This document shows positions 1 to 9,668 of a DNA stretch of 62,534 nucleotides, one piece after another. A program made the translations under genes and the position numbers. The DNA is from Hyphomicrobiales bacterium (GTDB lineage: Bacteria > Pseudomonadota > Alphaproteobacteria > Rhizobiales > Rhizobiaceae), in NCBI GenBank assembly GCA_003577315.1, contig QEVK01000020.1, forward strand, positions 1 through 62,534. Direction: 5' to 3'. Numbering within the stretch: the first letter of the stretch is position 1; each line of letters opens with the position of its first letter. A model generated the notes under the pieces. The model did not search any database. It saw only the letters and a list, made by a program, of their open reading frames with translations, and had not been told where the DNA came from.

Positions 1-752
1 GTGGCGCCGCGCGTCGCGCCGCACCGCCCGCCACGCGCCGCGCGCCGAGGCGCCGCGCACCAGCGGGCAGGCGGCCGCGACCAGCAGCGCCGTCAGCCGC
101 GAGGCCGGCAGGTTGACGAGATCGTCCAGCCGCGCCGCCGCCCGGCCGAAATCGCGATGGCGCGGCGTGCGGTGGCCGATCATGCTGTCGGCGGTGTTGA
201 TGGCCTTGTAGGCGGCGGCGCCCGGCAGCCCGGCCACGGCCAGCCACAGGGCGGGCGCGACGACGCCGTCGGAAAAGTTCTCCGCCAGGCTCTCGATGGC
301 GGCGCGGGCGACGGCGGCCTCGTCCAGCGCCTCCGGGTCGCGGCCGACGATGCGCGACACCGCCTCGCGGCCCGCCGCCAGTCCCCGCGTCTCCAGCGCC
401 CGCGCCACCGCGCCGACATGGCTGCCCAGGCTGCGCTGGGCGAGGAGCGATGAGGCGAGGAGGGCCGCGACGGCGAGCCCCGCGCCGGCGCCCAGCATCG
501 CCTCGATCGCCTGGTGGGCGGCCCATGCCGCGCCGCCGGCCACGGCGACGACGATGGCGAGCGCCAGCGCGCCGCCGACCCTGCGCCGCGCGGCCGAACG
601 CGCGGGATCGTTGAGCGCGGCGTCGAGGGCGGCGATCAGCCTGCCGATCCACGTCACCGGATGGCCGATGGCGCGCCAGAGCCGGTCGGGATAGCCGAAC
701 GCGGCTTCGGCCAGCAGCGCCAGCAGCGCGAGCGGGATCGACATGGCGGGCA

Positions 753-753
<1 letters not shown>
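1..753 (-). CDS. cobD: Adenosylcobinamide-phosphate synthase CobD/CbiB (partial, C-terminus off window)
   Basis: Integral membrane enzyme that attaches (R)-1-amino-2-propanol (phosphate) to adenosylcobyric acid in cobalamin assembly. The visible 251 codons are the N-terminal part of a protein usually a little over 300 residues; the gene runs off the left edge. Family motifs seen: AIGHPVTWIGRLI near residue 22, GRDPEALDEAAVARAAIESL in the middle, then AENFSDGVVAPALW and YKAINTADSMIGH, plus hydrophobic helices. The start at 753 shares one base with the stop of the upstream ATPase gene (TGATG), so translation is probably coupled. Last visible gene of the cobalamin-riboswitch operon, which fits B12 uptake followed by salvage. 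Confidence is high for the family. Confidence 0.9.
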
Positions 754-1534
<781 letters not shown>

Positions 1535-1538
<4 letters not shown>

Positions 1539-2536
1539 GTCAGCCTCCGCCGGGCGCGGAACACCAGCCACAGGAAGAACGGCGCGCCGACGATGGCCGT
1601 CAGCACGCCGAGCTTCAGGTCGCGGCCGGGCGCGATCAGCCGTACGGCCACGTCGGCGGCGAGCACCACGCAGGCGCCGCCGAGCGCGCTGGCCAGAAGC
1701 AGCCGCGACGGTTTCGCCCCCACCAGCGGCCGCAATATGTGCGGCACCACCAGCCCGACGAAGCCGATGGCGCCGGCCACGGCCGTGGCGGCGCCGACGC
1801 TGGCGGCCGTGCCGAACACGGCGAGGAACTGGACGCGCTTCAGGTCGACGCCCATGCTGGCCGCCGTCTCCGAGCCCAGCGTCAGCGCGTCGAGCGGCCG
1901 GCCGAGCGCGCCCAGCATCGCCCAGCCGGCGAGCATGAAGGGCGCGGCCAGCCACACATGGGTCATGGAGCGGTCGGTCAGCGAGCCGAGCATCCAGAAC
2001 ATGATCTCCAGCGCCGCGAACGGGTTGGGCGACAGGTTCAGCGCCAGCGAGGTCATCGCGCCCGCGAAGCTCGACACCGCGATGCCGGCGAGGATGATGA
2101 GCAGCGAATTGCCGCGCGCGCCGGCCATGGCCTGCACCACGACGACGGCGACGACCGCGCCGGCGAGTGCTGCCAGCGGCAGCGCCAGCGCGAAGGCGGC
2201 GGCAAGGCCGGTATAGATCGACAGCACCGCGCCGAGCGAGGCCGTGGCGCTGATGCCGAGCAGGCCGGGCTCGGCCAGCGGGTTGCGCAGATAGCCCTGA
2301 AGCACCGCGCCCGACAGGCCGAGCGTGGCGCCGATCATCAGGCCGAGCAGGGCGCGCGGCAGCCTGATCTCCTGCATGGTCAGCGCGACGCCGTCGGCCT
2401 TGTCGGAAAACAGCGCCATGATGCTGTCGGCGAAGGCGATGCCGGCCGGGCCCACCGTCAGCGACAGCGAAAACAGCGTCAGCGTCGCCGCGCAAAGCAG
2501 CGTAATCAGAAGCGCGTAGCGCGCATCCCCGCTCAT
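1535..2536 (-). CDS. btuC: Cobalamin ABC transporter permease (FecCD/BtuC family)
   Basis: Inner-membrane permease of 333 residues, about ten predicted hydrophobic helices. Typical FecCD family blocks are visible: RLPRALLGLMIGATLGLSGA followed by LQGYLRNPLAEPGLLGIS, and near the C-terminus GFVGLVVPHILRPLVG. Works with the ATPase at 753-1538 and the binding protein at 2533-3396. Start at 2536 (MSGDARYALL) overlaps the binding-protein stop by four bases. Upstream in-frame codons up to 3274 are a shadow of the binding-protein gene. Substrate assigned from the riboswitch context. Confidence 0.9.
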
Positions 2537-3396
2537 GGCCGCTCCCCGCCCCGCGCCGCCGCGCGTTGCAGCACGAAGGCGGCCTCCAGCGTGAACGGCG
2601 CGCCGCAGATCATGTTCGGCACCGGCACGGAGACGTTCTGCGCGCGCGCCTCCAGCGCCGTGAAGGCGGGGTGGACGAAGTTCTCCTGCGCCAGCGCCGG
2701 CGCGCGGTACTCGCGGAAGCTGGTGGCGATCATGTCGGGCCGCGCGGCGATCAAAAGCTCCAGCGGCAGGCGGGTCGAGCCGGCGATGCCCAGCCCCTCG
2801 GCGATGTTGGTCAGCCCGGCGGCGCGGAAGATCTCGTTGGCCAGCGTGCCGGTGCCGGTGGTGTAGCTGTTGGCGTCGTAGAGCGCGATCGAGCGGCCGG
2901 AGGCGGGCGCGGCGCTCAGCGCGGCAAGCCCGGCGTCGAGCTCGGCGACCAGCTCGCCGGCGCGCTCCTGCCGGTCGAGCAGCGCGCCGATGCGCACGAT
3001 GTTGTCGCGGATGTCGTCGAACGAGCGCGCCGGGGCGAACTCCTCGACATGGATGCCGAGCCGGCGCAGGAGGCCGACCGTCGCCCGCGACGAGAAGGTG
3101 CCGGCGAGCACCAGGTCGGGCTCCATCAGAAAGATCTCCTCGGCCAGCGCATGGTTGACGGCGAAGCCCTGCGCCTCCTTCGCCATCACCGAGGAGTTGG
3201 GGTCGCGCGCCAGCATCGAGACGGCGTGGAGCTGGCCCGGGCCGGCGATCAGCATGGCGAGCTGGTCGGTGCAAACGTTCATCGACACGACGCGCCCCGG
3301 CGTCGGCCCGGCCAGTGCCGGGGCGGCGGCGAGCGGGCCCGCCGCCGCGAGCAGCGCCAGGCGCAGCCCCGCTCCTGTCGCGCGGCGACGTCCCAT
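2533..3396 (-). CDS. btuF: Periplasmic cobalamin-type substrate-binding protein (BtuF-like)
   Basis: Secreted binding protein, 287 residues, with a signal peptide (basic MGRRR, hydrophobic stretch, ending near APALAG). The mature part begins RVVSMNVCTDQLAMLIA, typical of BtuF/helical-backbone metal-receptor proteins; two lobes are joined by a long helix around DDIRDNIVRIGALLDRQE. Start at 3396 overlaps the TonB receptor stop in a TGATG. Hands ligand to the BtuC/BtuD-like pair. Family members also bind iron complexes, so the vitamin B12 assignment rests on the riboswitch and on cobD. Confidence 0.85.
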   Translation of the reverse strand: MGRRRATGAGLRLALLAAAGPLAAAPALAGPTPGRVVSMNVCTDQLAMLIAGPGQLHAVSMLARDPNSSVMAKEAQGFAVNHALAEEIFLMEPDLVLAGTFSSRATVGLLRRLGIHVEEFAPARSFDDIRDNIVRIGALLDRQERAGELVAELDAGLAALSAAPASGRSIALYDANSYTTGTGTLANEIFRAAGLTNIAEGLGIAGSTRLPLELLIAARPDMIATSFREYRAPALAQENFVHPAFTALEARAQNVSVPVPNMICGAPFTLEAAFVLQRAAARGGERP

Positions 3397-5279
3397 CAGA
3401 AGGTCCGCGAGAAGGTTGCGTTCACGGTCCGGCCCATCGCGTTGTAGTTGGGTATGCGCTCATAGCGCTCGTCGAACAGGTTTTCCACCGACAGCTTCAA
3501 TTCGGACTGCGCGTCGAGGCGGTAGATCGCGGTGAGGTCGACCGTGGTGTAGGCCGGCATCTGCCGCGTGTTCCTGGCGTCGGCGAAGCGGCTGCCGACA
3601 TGGAACACGCCGGCCTTGAGATAGAGCTTCTCCGTGGCCTGGAAATCGACCTCGACGGAGGCCTTGAAGCGGTCCTGGAGCTCGACGAAGACGCCGGTCT
3701 CCGCGCTGATCGGCCGGCGCAGGTCGAGCGAGGCCCGCACGCCCCAGCGCTCGTCGAAGCGGTGGTCGAGGGTGGCCTCGAAGCCCGTCACCGTGACGCG
3801 CTGGAGGTTGAACGGCCGCATCGGGAACAGGCTTGTGTTCCAGGCGATCTGGTTCTCGACGACGCTGCGGTAGACCGCCATGTCGAGGCTGGTGCGCGCG
3901 GTGGGGCGCCAGTTGAGCCCGACCTCCCACGAGCGCGACAGCTCCGGCTCCAGGTCGGGATTGCCGACGCCGAACGACTGCTGGAAGTAGAGGTCGTTGA
4001 AGCTGGGGGCGCGGAAGCCGGTGCCGTGCGAGGCGCGCACGCTCAGCCCCGGCGCGAGCGCGTAGCTCGCCCCGACATTGTAGGTGGTGGCGTCGCCGAA
4101 CTGCTCGTTGTAGTCGTGGCGCAGGCCGGCATCGACGGTCAGGCCCCCGTAGTCCAGCGAGTACTGGGCGAAGGCGGCGAGGAGGTCGCGCTGCTTGACC
4201 GTGTAGGTGCCGGTGACGTCGATCTTTTCGCGGTACGCCTCGACGCCGGCGCTCGCGACATGGTCGGCCCCGCCGGTGGCGAACGACTTCTGCGTCAGCG
4301 CCAGCAGGCCGTAGCGCGTGGTGCCGAACACGTCGCGCGCGGCGACGCCGTCGCGGAAGTTGGCGGCCTTGTCGGCGCCGGCGCTGGCCTCCAGCGTCGT
4401 GTTCCAGTCCGGCGAGTGGTCGAGCCTGACGCCGACCTTGCCGGCCATCGTGTCGGTCTCGGTCTCGTTCAGGCCGACGCGGTCGGCGCTGCGCGGCCTG
4501 TTGTCGTACTGGGTGCGCGCGCGCGAGACGAGGCCGTCGGAATAGAGGCGGCCCCAGTCGTGCTCCTTCGACAGGGAGTAGTGGAACGAGCCGCGGGCGA
4601 AGCCGTCGTCGTCCGGCTCGTGGGCGGCGAGCGCCGGCCGCGTGAAGTCGTAGCCGCGCGTGCCGAAGAAGCTGCCGCCGAAGGCGTAGTCGAGGCCGTC
4701 GCCGGTCCGCCCCGCCGTGTCGGCCGAGACCGTGCCGCCCCAGGGGTGCGTGACGCCGGCGGTGAGCGTGGTGCAGGCGGCGGCGCCGTCGGCGCAGGCG
4801 CCGCCGCCCTTGGTGATGATGTTGACGATGCCGCCGATGGCGTCGGCGCCGTACTGGGCGGAGTGCGCGCCCTTGGCCACCTCGATCCGCTCGATCGCGC
4901 CGAGCGGGATGTTGAACAGCGACACGGAGCCGTTGGTGGCCGCGCCGATGCGCATGCCGTTGACGAGCACCAGCGTCTGCGACGGCCTGGTGCCGCGGAT
5001 CGCCGCGCCGCCGGAGGCGCCGATGCCGCCGTTGAGCGAGACCGACACGCCGGTGTGGGCCTTCAGCAGCGACGGCAGGTCGACGGCGGCGGAGCGCCGG
5101 ATTTCCTCCTCGCCGATCACCGTCACCGAGGAGGTGGTGCGCTCCAGCGACGAGGCGCGCCTGAGCGGCGTGGTCACGGTGATGGTGTCGAGCACGGTTT
5201 CGCCGGGCAGGTGCTGGGCCTGCGCGCCAGCGGTGAAGGCGAGCGCGCACGCGCCCGCTGCAAGAATGGTCTTTCTCAT
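3396..5279 (-). CDS. btuB: TonB-dependent outer-membrane receptor, BtuB-like
   Basis: Outer-membrane receptor of 627 residues. Signal peptide MRKTILAAGACALAFTAGAQA; TonB box candidate DTITVTT at about residues 31-37; plug domain with AAIRGTRPSQTLVLVNGMRI and GADAIGGIVNIIT; a 22-strand-type barrel with GTGFRAPSFNDLYF and terminal NATFSRTF ending in Phe, the outer-membrane assembly signal. Length is close to E. coli BtuB (about 600). First gene after the cobalamin riboswitch, hence probably repressed by adenosylcobalamin. A large opposite-strand ORF across the gene is a composition shadow. Confidence 0.92.
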   Translation of the reverse strand: MRKTILAAGACALAFTAGAQAQHLPGETVLDTITVTTPLRRASSLERTTSSVTVIGEEEIRRSAAVDLPSLLKAHTGVSVSLNGGIGASGGAAIRGTRPSQTLVLVNGMRIGAATNGSVSLFNIPLGAIERIEVAKGAHSAQYGADAIGGIVNIITKGGGACADGAAACTTLTAGVTHPWGGTVSADTAGRTGDGLDYAFGGSFFGTRGYDFTRPALAAHEPDDDGFARGSFHYSLSKEHDWGRLYSDGLVSRARTQYDNRPRSADRVGLNETETDTMAGKVGVRLDHSPDWNTTLEASAGADKAANFRDGVAARDVFGTTRYGLLALTQKSFATGGADHVASAGVEAYREKIDVTGTYTVKQRDLLAAFAQYSLDYGGLTVDAGLRHDYNEQFGDATTYNVGASYALAPGLSVRASHGTGFRAPSFNDLYFQQSFGVGNPDLEPELSRSWEVGLNWRPTARTSLDMAVYRSVVENQIAWNTSLFPMRPFNLQRVTVTGFEATLDHRFDERWGVRASLDLRRPISAETGVFVELQDRFKASVEVDFQATEKLYLKAGVFHVGSRFADARNTRQMPAYTTVDLTAIYRLDAQSELKLSVENLFDERYERIPNYNAMGRTVNATFSRTF

Positions 5280-5284
5280 ATCGT

Positions 5285-5312
5285 CCCCGATGCGGGGGCG
5301 AAGCCTCGCCCC
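5285..5312 (-). promoter_or_regulatory. Candidate expression platform before btuB (two exclusive hairpins)
   Basis: On the minus strand, between the riboswitch and the btuB ATG, GGGGCGA can pair with TCGCCCC (5301-5295 against 5312-5306; 7 bp, 4-base loop). The same C-run can instead pair as CCCCG-CAT-CGGGG with the G-run just upstream of the start, which is the only plausible ribosome site (CGGGGAC). The two structures exclude each other. That is seen in the sequence; the regulatory role is inferred. Confidence 0.4.
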
Positions 5313-5469
5313 GATGGTTCATCCAGAACCGCGGTCCGGGCGGGGCAGGCGGGGATACGGGAATCCACCCTGCGGCCGGTCCGGCGCGCGGCAACACGAC
5401 TTCCGTGTCACCGCTACGGACGACCGCGCCTGACCAGATCCCCGTGGCCCGGCATGGGTGACGGGAGCT

Positions 5470-5627
5470 GGCAGGTCTCCTGACTTCCGCGTCATCGCCT
5501 CCCCCCGCCTTCCCGGCCGCAAGCGGCCAGTGGCATCGTGGAAGGAGGCTCGGCGGTCACAGTTGCGGGGGCAGCCCGGTTTCAGCCGCAAGGCTGACCG
5601 TGTTCCCTTTTCATCCTGATCGGAACC
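5470..5627 (-). ncRNA. Cobalamin riboswitch
   Basis: Cis-regulatory RNA read on the minus strand. Conserved elements in order: GGTTCC at 5627-5622, AAAAGGGAACACGGT, then the hallmark B12 box with GCTGCCCCCGCAACTGTGA around 5574-5556, and the 3' element GGAAGTCAGGAGACCTGCC ending at 5470. It lies about 190 bases before the btuB start and after a good promoter. Known members bind adenosylcobalamin and switch off expression of uptake and synthesis genes. Confidence 0.95.
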
Positions 5628-5641
5628 AACTCCGGGAAAGA

Positions 5642-5670
5642 CGCTAACCACCTGCCGCGAGGAATGTCAA
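5642..5670 (-). promoter_or_regulatory. Sigma70-type promoter of the btu operon
   Basis: On the minus strand TTGACA (5670-5665), a 17-base spacer, then TTAGCG (5647-5642). Transcription would start near 5635, a few bases before the first riboswitch element. The perfect -35 and correct spacing in such GC-rich DNA make it convincing; the -10 is weak. Confidence 0.6.
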
Positions 5671-5898
5671 TCGCGGCGGCGGGCCGGGGACCAGGCGTCG
5701 GGCCGGTCGATCCGTTCGTCCACATGCGGAACCGCCTCCCCGGATTGACAGCGCGCCCCTTCCCGCCCGAAATCCGCATCCGGCCGATCCCGCCGGCGGA
5801 GGCGGGAAAGGGGTTCGCGCCGGTCGCGGCAAGCGGGCCGGCAAGGGGGCTGACAGGGATGCGACGGTGGCAAGGCGGCAAGGCGGGCGGAGGCGGCG
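5671..5898. other. Intergenic region between the btu promoter and lhgO
   Basis: About 230 bases with no gene I can support; together with the riboswitch leader it makes the largest gap in the left part of the window. On the plus strand TTGACA occurs at 5745-5750 with CGAAAT 17 bases later (5768-5773), a possible weak promoter for lhgO. A GGAGG ribosome site stands about 6 bases before the lhgO ATG at 5899. I see no other structure here. Confidence 0.4.
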
Positions 5899-7086
5899 AT
5901 GCGGATCTGTGACTTCCTGATCGTCGGCGCGGGCATCGTCGGCGCGGCGCTCGCCGCCGAGATCGCGCGCCGCAGGCCGGGCAGCCGCGTGCTGGTGGTC
6001 GAGAAGGAGGCGCGGCCGGCCTTCCACCAGACCGGCCGCAACTCCGGCGTCGTCCATTCCGGCGTCTACTACACGCCCGGCAGCCTCAAGGCGCGCTTCT
6101 GCCGCGAGGGAGCGGAGCTGACGAGGGCGTTCTGCACGGCGCGCAACATCGGCTACGACGAGCGCGGCAAGCTGATCGTGGCGACCGGGGAGGAGGAGCT
6201 GCCGCGCCTGGAGGCGCTCTGCCGGCGCGCCGCCGAAAACGGCGTCGCCGCCGTCGCCGTCGACGGCGCCGCGATGCGGCGGCTGGAGCCGGCGGTCGCC
6301 GGCCGGGCGGCGCTGCGCATCCCCTCCACCGCCATCGTCGACTATGCCGGCGTGACCAGGGCGCTGCTCGCCGACGTCGAGAATGCCGGCGGCGCGGTGA
6401 TGTTCGAGGCCCCGCTGCGCGCGGTCGCCGGGCGCGGCGGCGCCTATGTCGCCGATGTCGGCGGCCGGCAGGTGGAGGCGGGGCGCATCGTCGCGTGCAG
6501 CGGGCTCGCCTCCGACCGGGTGGCGCGGCTGCTCGGCATCGACCCCGGCGTGCGCATCGTTCCGTTCCGGGGCGAGTATTTCGTGCTGCCGCCGGCGCTC
6601 AACGCCGTCGTGCGCCACATGATCTATCCGGTGCCGGACCCGAGCCTGCCCTTCCTCGGCGTCCACCTGACGCCGATGATCGACGGCACCATCACCGTCG
6701 GCCCCAACGCGGTGCTGGCGCTGGCGCGCGAGAAATACGGCCGCTTCAGCATCGACCCGCGCGATGCGCTCGACGCGCTCGCCTATCCCGGCCTGTGGCG
6801 CATGCTGGCCCGGCACCCGAAGGCGACCTGGAAGGAGTTGAAGGGGTCGCTGTCGAGGCGCATCTATCTGGAGAGCGTGCGCCGCTACTGCCCGCGGATC
6901 GGGCTGGCGGACCTTGCCGTCTACCGCAGCGCCAACCGGGCGCAGGCGCTGCGGCGCGACGGCACGCTGGTCGACGACTTCCTGATCGAGACGGCGGGCG
7001 GCGTCACCGCCGTCCTCAACGCGCCCTCGCCGGCGGCGACGAGCGCCATGCCCATCGCCGCGAGGATCGCCTCCGACATCCTGTAG
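5899..7086 (+). CDS. lhgO: L-2-hydroxyglutarate oxidase/dehydrogenase LhgO
   Basis: FAD enzyme of 395 residues that oxidises L-2-hydroxyglutarate to 2-oxoglutarate. The N-terminal dinucleotide-binding motif FLIVGAGIVGAALAAEI is followed by an acidic end of strand 2 (VVEKE). Family blocks FHQTGRNSGVVHSGVYYTPG (about residues 43-62) and KARFCREGAELTRAFC are distinctive, as are PFLGVHLTPMIDGTITVGPN and the C-terminal NAPSPAATSAMPIA. E. coli LhgO is about 420 residues. Stands alone; its 3' end converges with the acyl-CoA dehydrogenase at 7135. Start at the ATG following a GGAGG site. Confidence 0.9.
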   Translation: MRICDFLIVGAGIVGAALAAEIARRRPGSRVLVVEKEARPAFHQTGRNSGVVHSGVYYTPGSLKARFCREGAELTRAFCTARNIGYDERGKLIVATGEEELPRLEALCRRAAENGVAAVAVDGAAMRRLEPAVAGRAALRIPSTAIVDYAGVTRALLADVENAGGAVMFEAPLRAVAGRGGAYVADVGGRQVEAGRIVACSGLASDRVARLLGIDPGVRIVPFRGEYFVLPPALNAVVRHMIYPVPDPSLPFLGVHLTPMIDGTITVGPNAVLALAREKYGRFSIDPRDALDALAYPGLWRMLARHPKATWKELKGSLSRRIYLESVRRYCPRIGLADLAVYRSANRAQALRRDGTLVDDFLIETAGGVTAVLNAPSPAATSAMPIAARIASDIL

Positions 7087-7127
7087 GGCCGCAGGGCCGG
7101 CCGCATCGACATTCGGCGCGGCGGAGG

Positions 7128-7144
7128 GGCCGCCTCAGGCGGCC
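7128..7144. terminator. GC hairpin between convergent lhgO and aidB-like genes
   Basis: GGCCGCC-TCA-GGCGGCC, a perfect 7-bp stem with a 3-base loop; the loop is the stop codon of the minus-strand acyl-CoA dehydrogenase gene. No U-run follows on either strand, so terminator activity is only possible. Confidence 0.3.
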
Positions 7145-8784
7145 GTCGCCATGGCGCGCCCGATCAGCAGCGCCACCGGCGCGTCGGGGCCGAGCGTGCC
7201 GAAGGCCAGCCCGTGCTCGCCGGCGAGCCGCGAGCGGCAGAAGGCGGCGGCGATCTCCTCCTGCCCGGCGCGCAGCAGCACCGCGGCCTGAAGCAGAAGC
7301 GCCGTGCGCTCGACGACGGCGCGGCTGCGATATTCCAGCGTGGCGGCGTCCTCGAGCAGGCAAGGCAGCCGCGCGAGCGCGGCGTCGTAGTGCCGGTCGC
7401 GGCCCCCGGCCGCGGCGAGCTCGGCAAACAGCGCCTCGCGCGTCTCCGGCTCCCTGGCCAGCGCGCGCAGCACGTCGAGGCACTGGATGTTGCCGCTTCC
7501 CTCCCAGATCGAGTTGAGCGGCGCCTGGCGGTAGAGGCGCGGCATCATCGTCTCCTCGACATAGCCGATGCCGCCGAGGCATTCCTGCGCCTCGTTGACG
7601 AAGGGCGGCGTGCGCTTGCAGATCCAGTACTTGCCGATGGCCGTGGCGATGCGGGCGAGCGCGGCCTCGTGCGCGTCGCGCGAGGCGCCGTCGATGGCGC
7701 GCGCCACGCGCAGGGTCAGCGCGATCGCCGCCTCGCTTTCGAGCGCAAGGTCGGCCAGCACGTTGCGCATCAGCGGCTGGTCGATCAGGAGCTTGCCGAA
7801 GGCCATGCGCTGCCCGGCGTGGTGCAGCGCCTGCACCAGCGCCTGGCGCATCTGCGAGGCCGAGCCCGTCATGCAGTCGAGCCGGGTCAGCGCCACCATC
7901 TCGATGATGGTGGCAACACCGCGGCCCTCCTCGCCGACCAGCTCGCCGAACGCGCCCTGGAACTCGACCTCGGAGGAGGCGTTCGACCAGTCGCCGAGCT
8001 TGTCCTTCAGCCGCTGGATCTCGACGGCGTTGCGGCTGCCGTCGGGGCGGAAGCGCGGCACGAGGAAGCAGGAAAGGCCGCCCTGCGCCTGCGCCAGCAC
8101 CAGATGCGCGTCGCACATCGGGGCGGAGAAGAACCATTTGTGGCCGACGAGCTCGTAGCTGCCGTCGGCCTGCCGGATCGCGCGCGTGGTGTTGGCGCGC
8201 ACGTCCGAGCCGCCCTGCTTCTCGGTCATGCCCATGCCGATGGTGCAGCCCTTCTTCTGTTCCATCGGCACGCTGCGCGGGTCGTATTCGGTGGAGATCA
8301 GCTTCGGGACCCACTTGTCGGCCAGCGCCGGGTTGTGGCGCAGCGCGGGGATGGCCGCATGGGTCATCGACATCGGGCAGCCGACGCCGGCGTCTGCCTG
8401 CGAGCCGACATACATGACGGCCGCGCGCGCCACGTGCGCGCCGGCGCGGTTGGCGTTGCGCCAGGCGAAGCCGTTCATGCCGTACTTCATCGCCTCGGCC
8501 ATCAGCTCGTGATAGGCGGGGTGGAACTCGACCTCGTCGATGCGCCGGCCGTAGCGGTCGAAGGCGCGCAGCTTCGGCCGGTTCTCGTTGGCCTGGAAGC
8601 CGGCATCGACCAGCCGGCCGCCGGCCAGCGCGCCGTATTCGGCCAGATGCTCGCCGGCCCAGTCGGCGCCCTCGCGCGCCACCGCCTCGCGCAGCGCCGT
8701 GTCGGTCTCCCACACATTGTAGTCGCGCAGCGGCACGGGCTGGTTTTCCACTTCGTGGGTCACGAACCGGCTGGTAAGGGACAT
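7135..8784 (-). CDS. aidB: Acyl-CoA dehydrogenase family protein, AidB-like
   Basis: 549-residue flavoprotein with the AidB subfamily length (E. coli AidB about 540). Near the N-terminus VTHEVENQPVPLRDYNVWE and VEFHPAYHELM are characteristic; the FAD-binding middle has CTIGMGMTEKQGGSDVRANT and HKWFFSAPMCDAHLVLAQ; the C-terminal helical part has ECLGGIGYVEE and IWEGSGNIQCLDVLRAL. AidB homologues bind DNA and are linked to alkylation-damage protection, but many serve unknown acyl-CoA chemistry. Divergent from a PaaX-family regulator with only about 45 bases between starts, so that regulator probably controls it. Start at 8784 (MSLTSRFVTH) fits the family N-terminus. Confidence 0.88.
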   Translation of the reverse strand: MSLTSRFVTHEVENQPVPLRDYNVWETDTALREAVAREGADWAGEHLAEYGALAGGRLVDAGFQANENRPKLRAFDRYGRRIDEVEFHPAYHELMAEAMKYGMNGFAWRNANRAGAHVARAAVMYVGSQADAGVGCPMSMTHAAIPALRHNPALADKWVPKLISTEYDPRSVPMEQKKGCTIGMGMTEKQGGSDVRANTTRAIRQADGSYELVGHKWFFSAPMCDAHLVLAQAQGGLSCFLVPRFRPDGSRNAVEIQRLKDKLGDWSNASSEVEFQGAFGELVGEEGRGVATIIEMVALTRLDCMTGSASQMRQALVQALHHAGQRMAFGKLLIDQPLMRNVLADLALESEAAIALTLRVARAIDGASRDAHEAALARIATAIGKYWICKRTPPFVNEAQECLGGIGYVEETMMPRLYRQAPLNSIWEGSGNIQCLDVLRALAREPETREALFAELAAAGGRDRHYDAALARLPCLLEDAATLEYRSRAVVERTALLLQAAVLLRAGQEEIAAAFCRSRLAGEHGLAFGTLGPDAPVALLIGRAMATAA

Positions 8785-8819
8785 CGGCTTTTCCTCGACC
8801 TCGGGGCTTCTCCGTGATA

Positions 8820-8856
8820 ATTACACAATATGCCTGAAATCGTCAATTTATGTAAT
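8820..8856. promoter_or_regulatory. AT-rich inverted repeat between aidB-like and paaX-like genes
   Basis: ATTACACAAT (8820-8829) and, inverted, ATTACATAAA (complement of 8847-8856), about 17 bases apart. It is a conspicuous AT-rich island in GC-rich DNA. It covers the start codon at 8830 of the PaaX-like gene and the region upstream of the aidB-like gene. Probably the binding site of the PaaX-like regulator (inference). Confidence 0.5.
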
Positions 8857-9654
8857 ATCGAGACGCCCAACGCCAGGCGCGTCGTCCTCAACCTGCTCGG
8901 CGTGGCCGGGGGCGGGGCGCTCGGCGCCGCCGAGGCGATCGCCGCCTGCGCCCTGTTCGGCATCTCGGAAAACAGCGCGCGCGTGACGCTGGCGCGCCTG
9001 TCGCGGGCGCGGCTGGTCGAGGCCGCGGAGCGCGGCGTCTACCGGCTCGGCCCGCAGGGCCGCGCCATCGCGGCGGCCATCGCCGGCTGGCGCGAGGCCG
9101 AGGCGCGGCTGGTGCCGTGGGGCGGGGGCTGGGTGGCGGCGGCGACCGGCGGGCTGCCGCGCAGCGACCGCAAGGTCCTGCGCGCCAGGAGCCGGGCGCT
9201 GTCGATGCTGGGCATGCGCGAGCTGGACAACGGCCTTTTCGTGCGGCCGGACAATTTCGTCGGCGGGGTGGCGACGGTGCGCGAGCGGCTTGCCGGCCTC
9301 GGCCTCGAGCCGGAAGCGGCCGTGTTCCGCGCCGACGGCCTCGACCCCGCGCGGCAGGCGCGGGCGATGGCGCTGTGGCGGGCCGAGGGCCTGGCCGACG
9401 CCTACCGGCAGGGCGCCCGGCGCCTCGATGCCTGGGCGGCCGGGGCCGATGCGCTGCCGCTCGCCGCCGCCGCGCGCGAGAGCTTCGTCCTCGGCGACGA
9501 CGCCATCCGCCGCATCGTCTTCGACCCGATGCTGCCGGCTCCGCTGGCCGACGAGGCCGGCCGCCGCGGCTTCATCGACGCCGCGATCCGCTTCGACGCG
9601 CTCGGGCGGCGCATCTGGTCGCGGTTCCTCGGCGGGATCGGCGGCGGCGCGTAG
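8830..9654 (+). CDS. PaaX-family transcriptional regulator
   Basis: 274 residues. The N-terminal winged-helix part (NARRVVLNLLGVAGGGALGA, then SENSARVTLARLSRARLVEA about residues 46-65) and the C-terminal PaaX domain (GRRGFIDAAIRFDALGRRIW) identify a PaaX-like repressor. PaaX itself answers phenylacetyl-CoA; here an acyl-CoA related to the divergent AidB-like enzyme is a reasonable guess. No ribosome site precedes the ATG at 8830, which sits directly after the AT-rich half-site, so the message may be leaderless. The gene converges with proX. Confidence 0.8.
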   Translation: MPEIVNLCNIETPNARRVVLNLLGVAGGGALGAAEAIAACALFGISENSARVTLARLSRARLVEAAERGVYRLGPQGRAIAAAIAGWREAEARLVPWGGGWVAAATGGLPRSDRKVLRARSRALSMLGMRELDNGLFVRPDNFVGGVATVRERLAGLGLEPEAAVFRADGLDPARQARAMALWRAEGLADAYRQGARRLDAWAAGADALPLAAAARESFVLGDDAIRRIVFDPMLPAPLADEAGRRGFIDAAIRFDALGRRIWSRFLGGIGGGA

Positions 9655-9668
9655 GCGGCGCAAGGAAA

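Noticed and set aside
3315..5483. 722-codon open frame on the plus strand opposite btuB
   Set aside because: Antisense shadow of a GC-rich gene: low-complexity Arg/Gly/Ala/Val-rich translation, no recognisable domain, while the minus strand codes a clear TonB receptor and carries the riboswitch.
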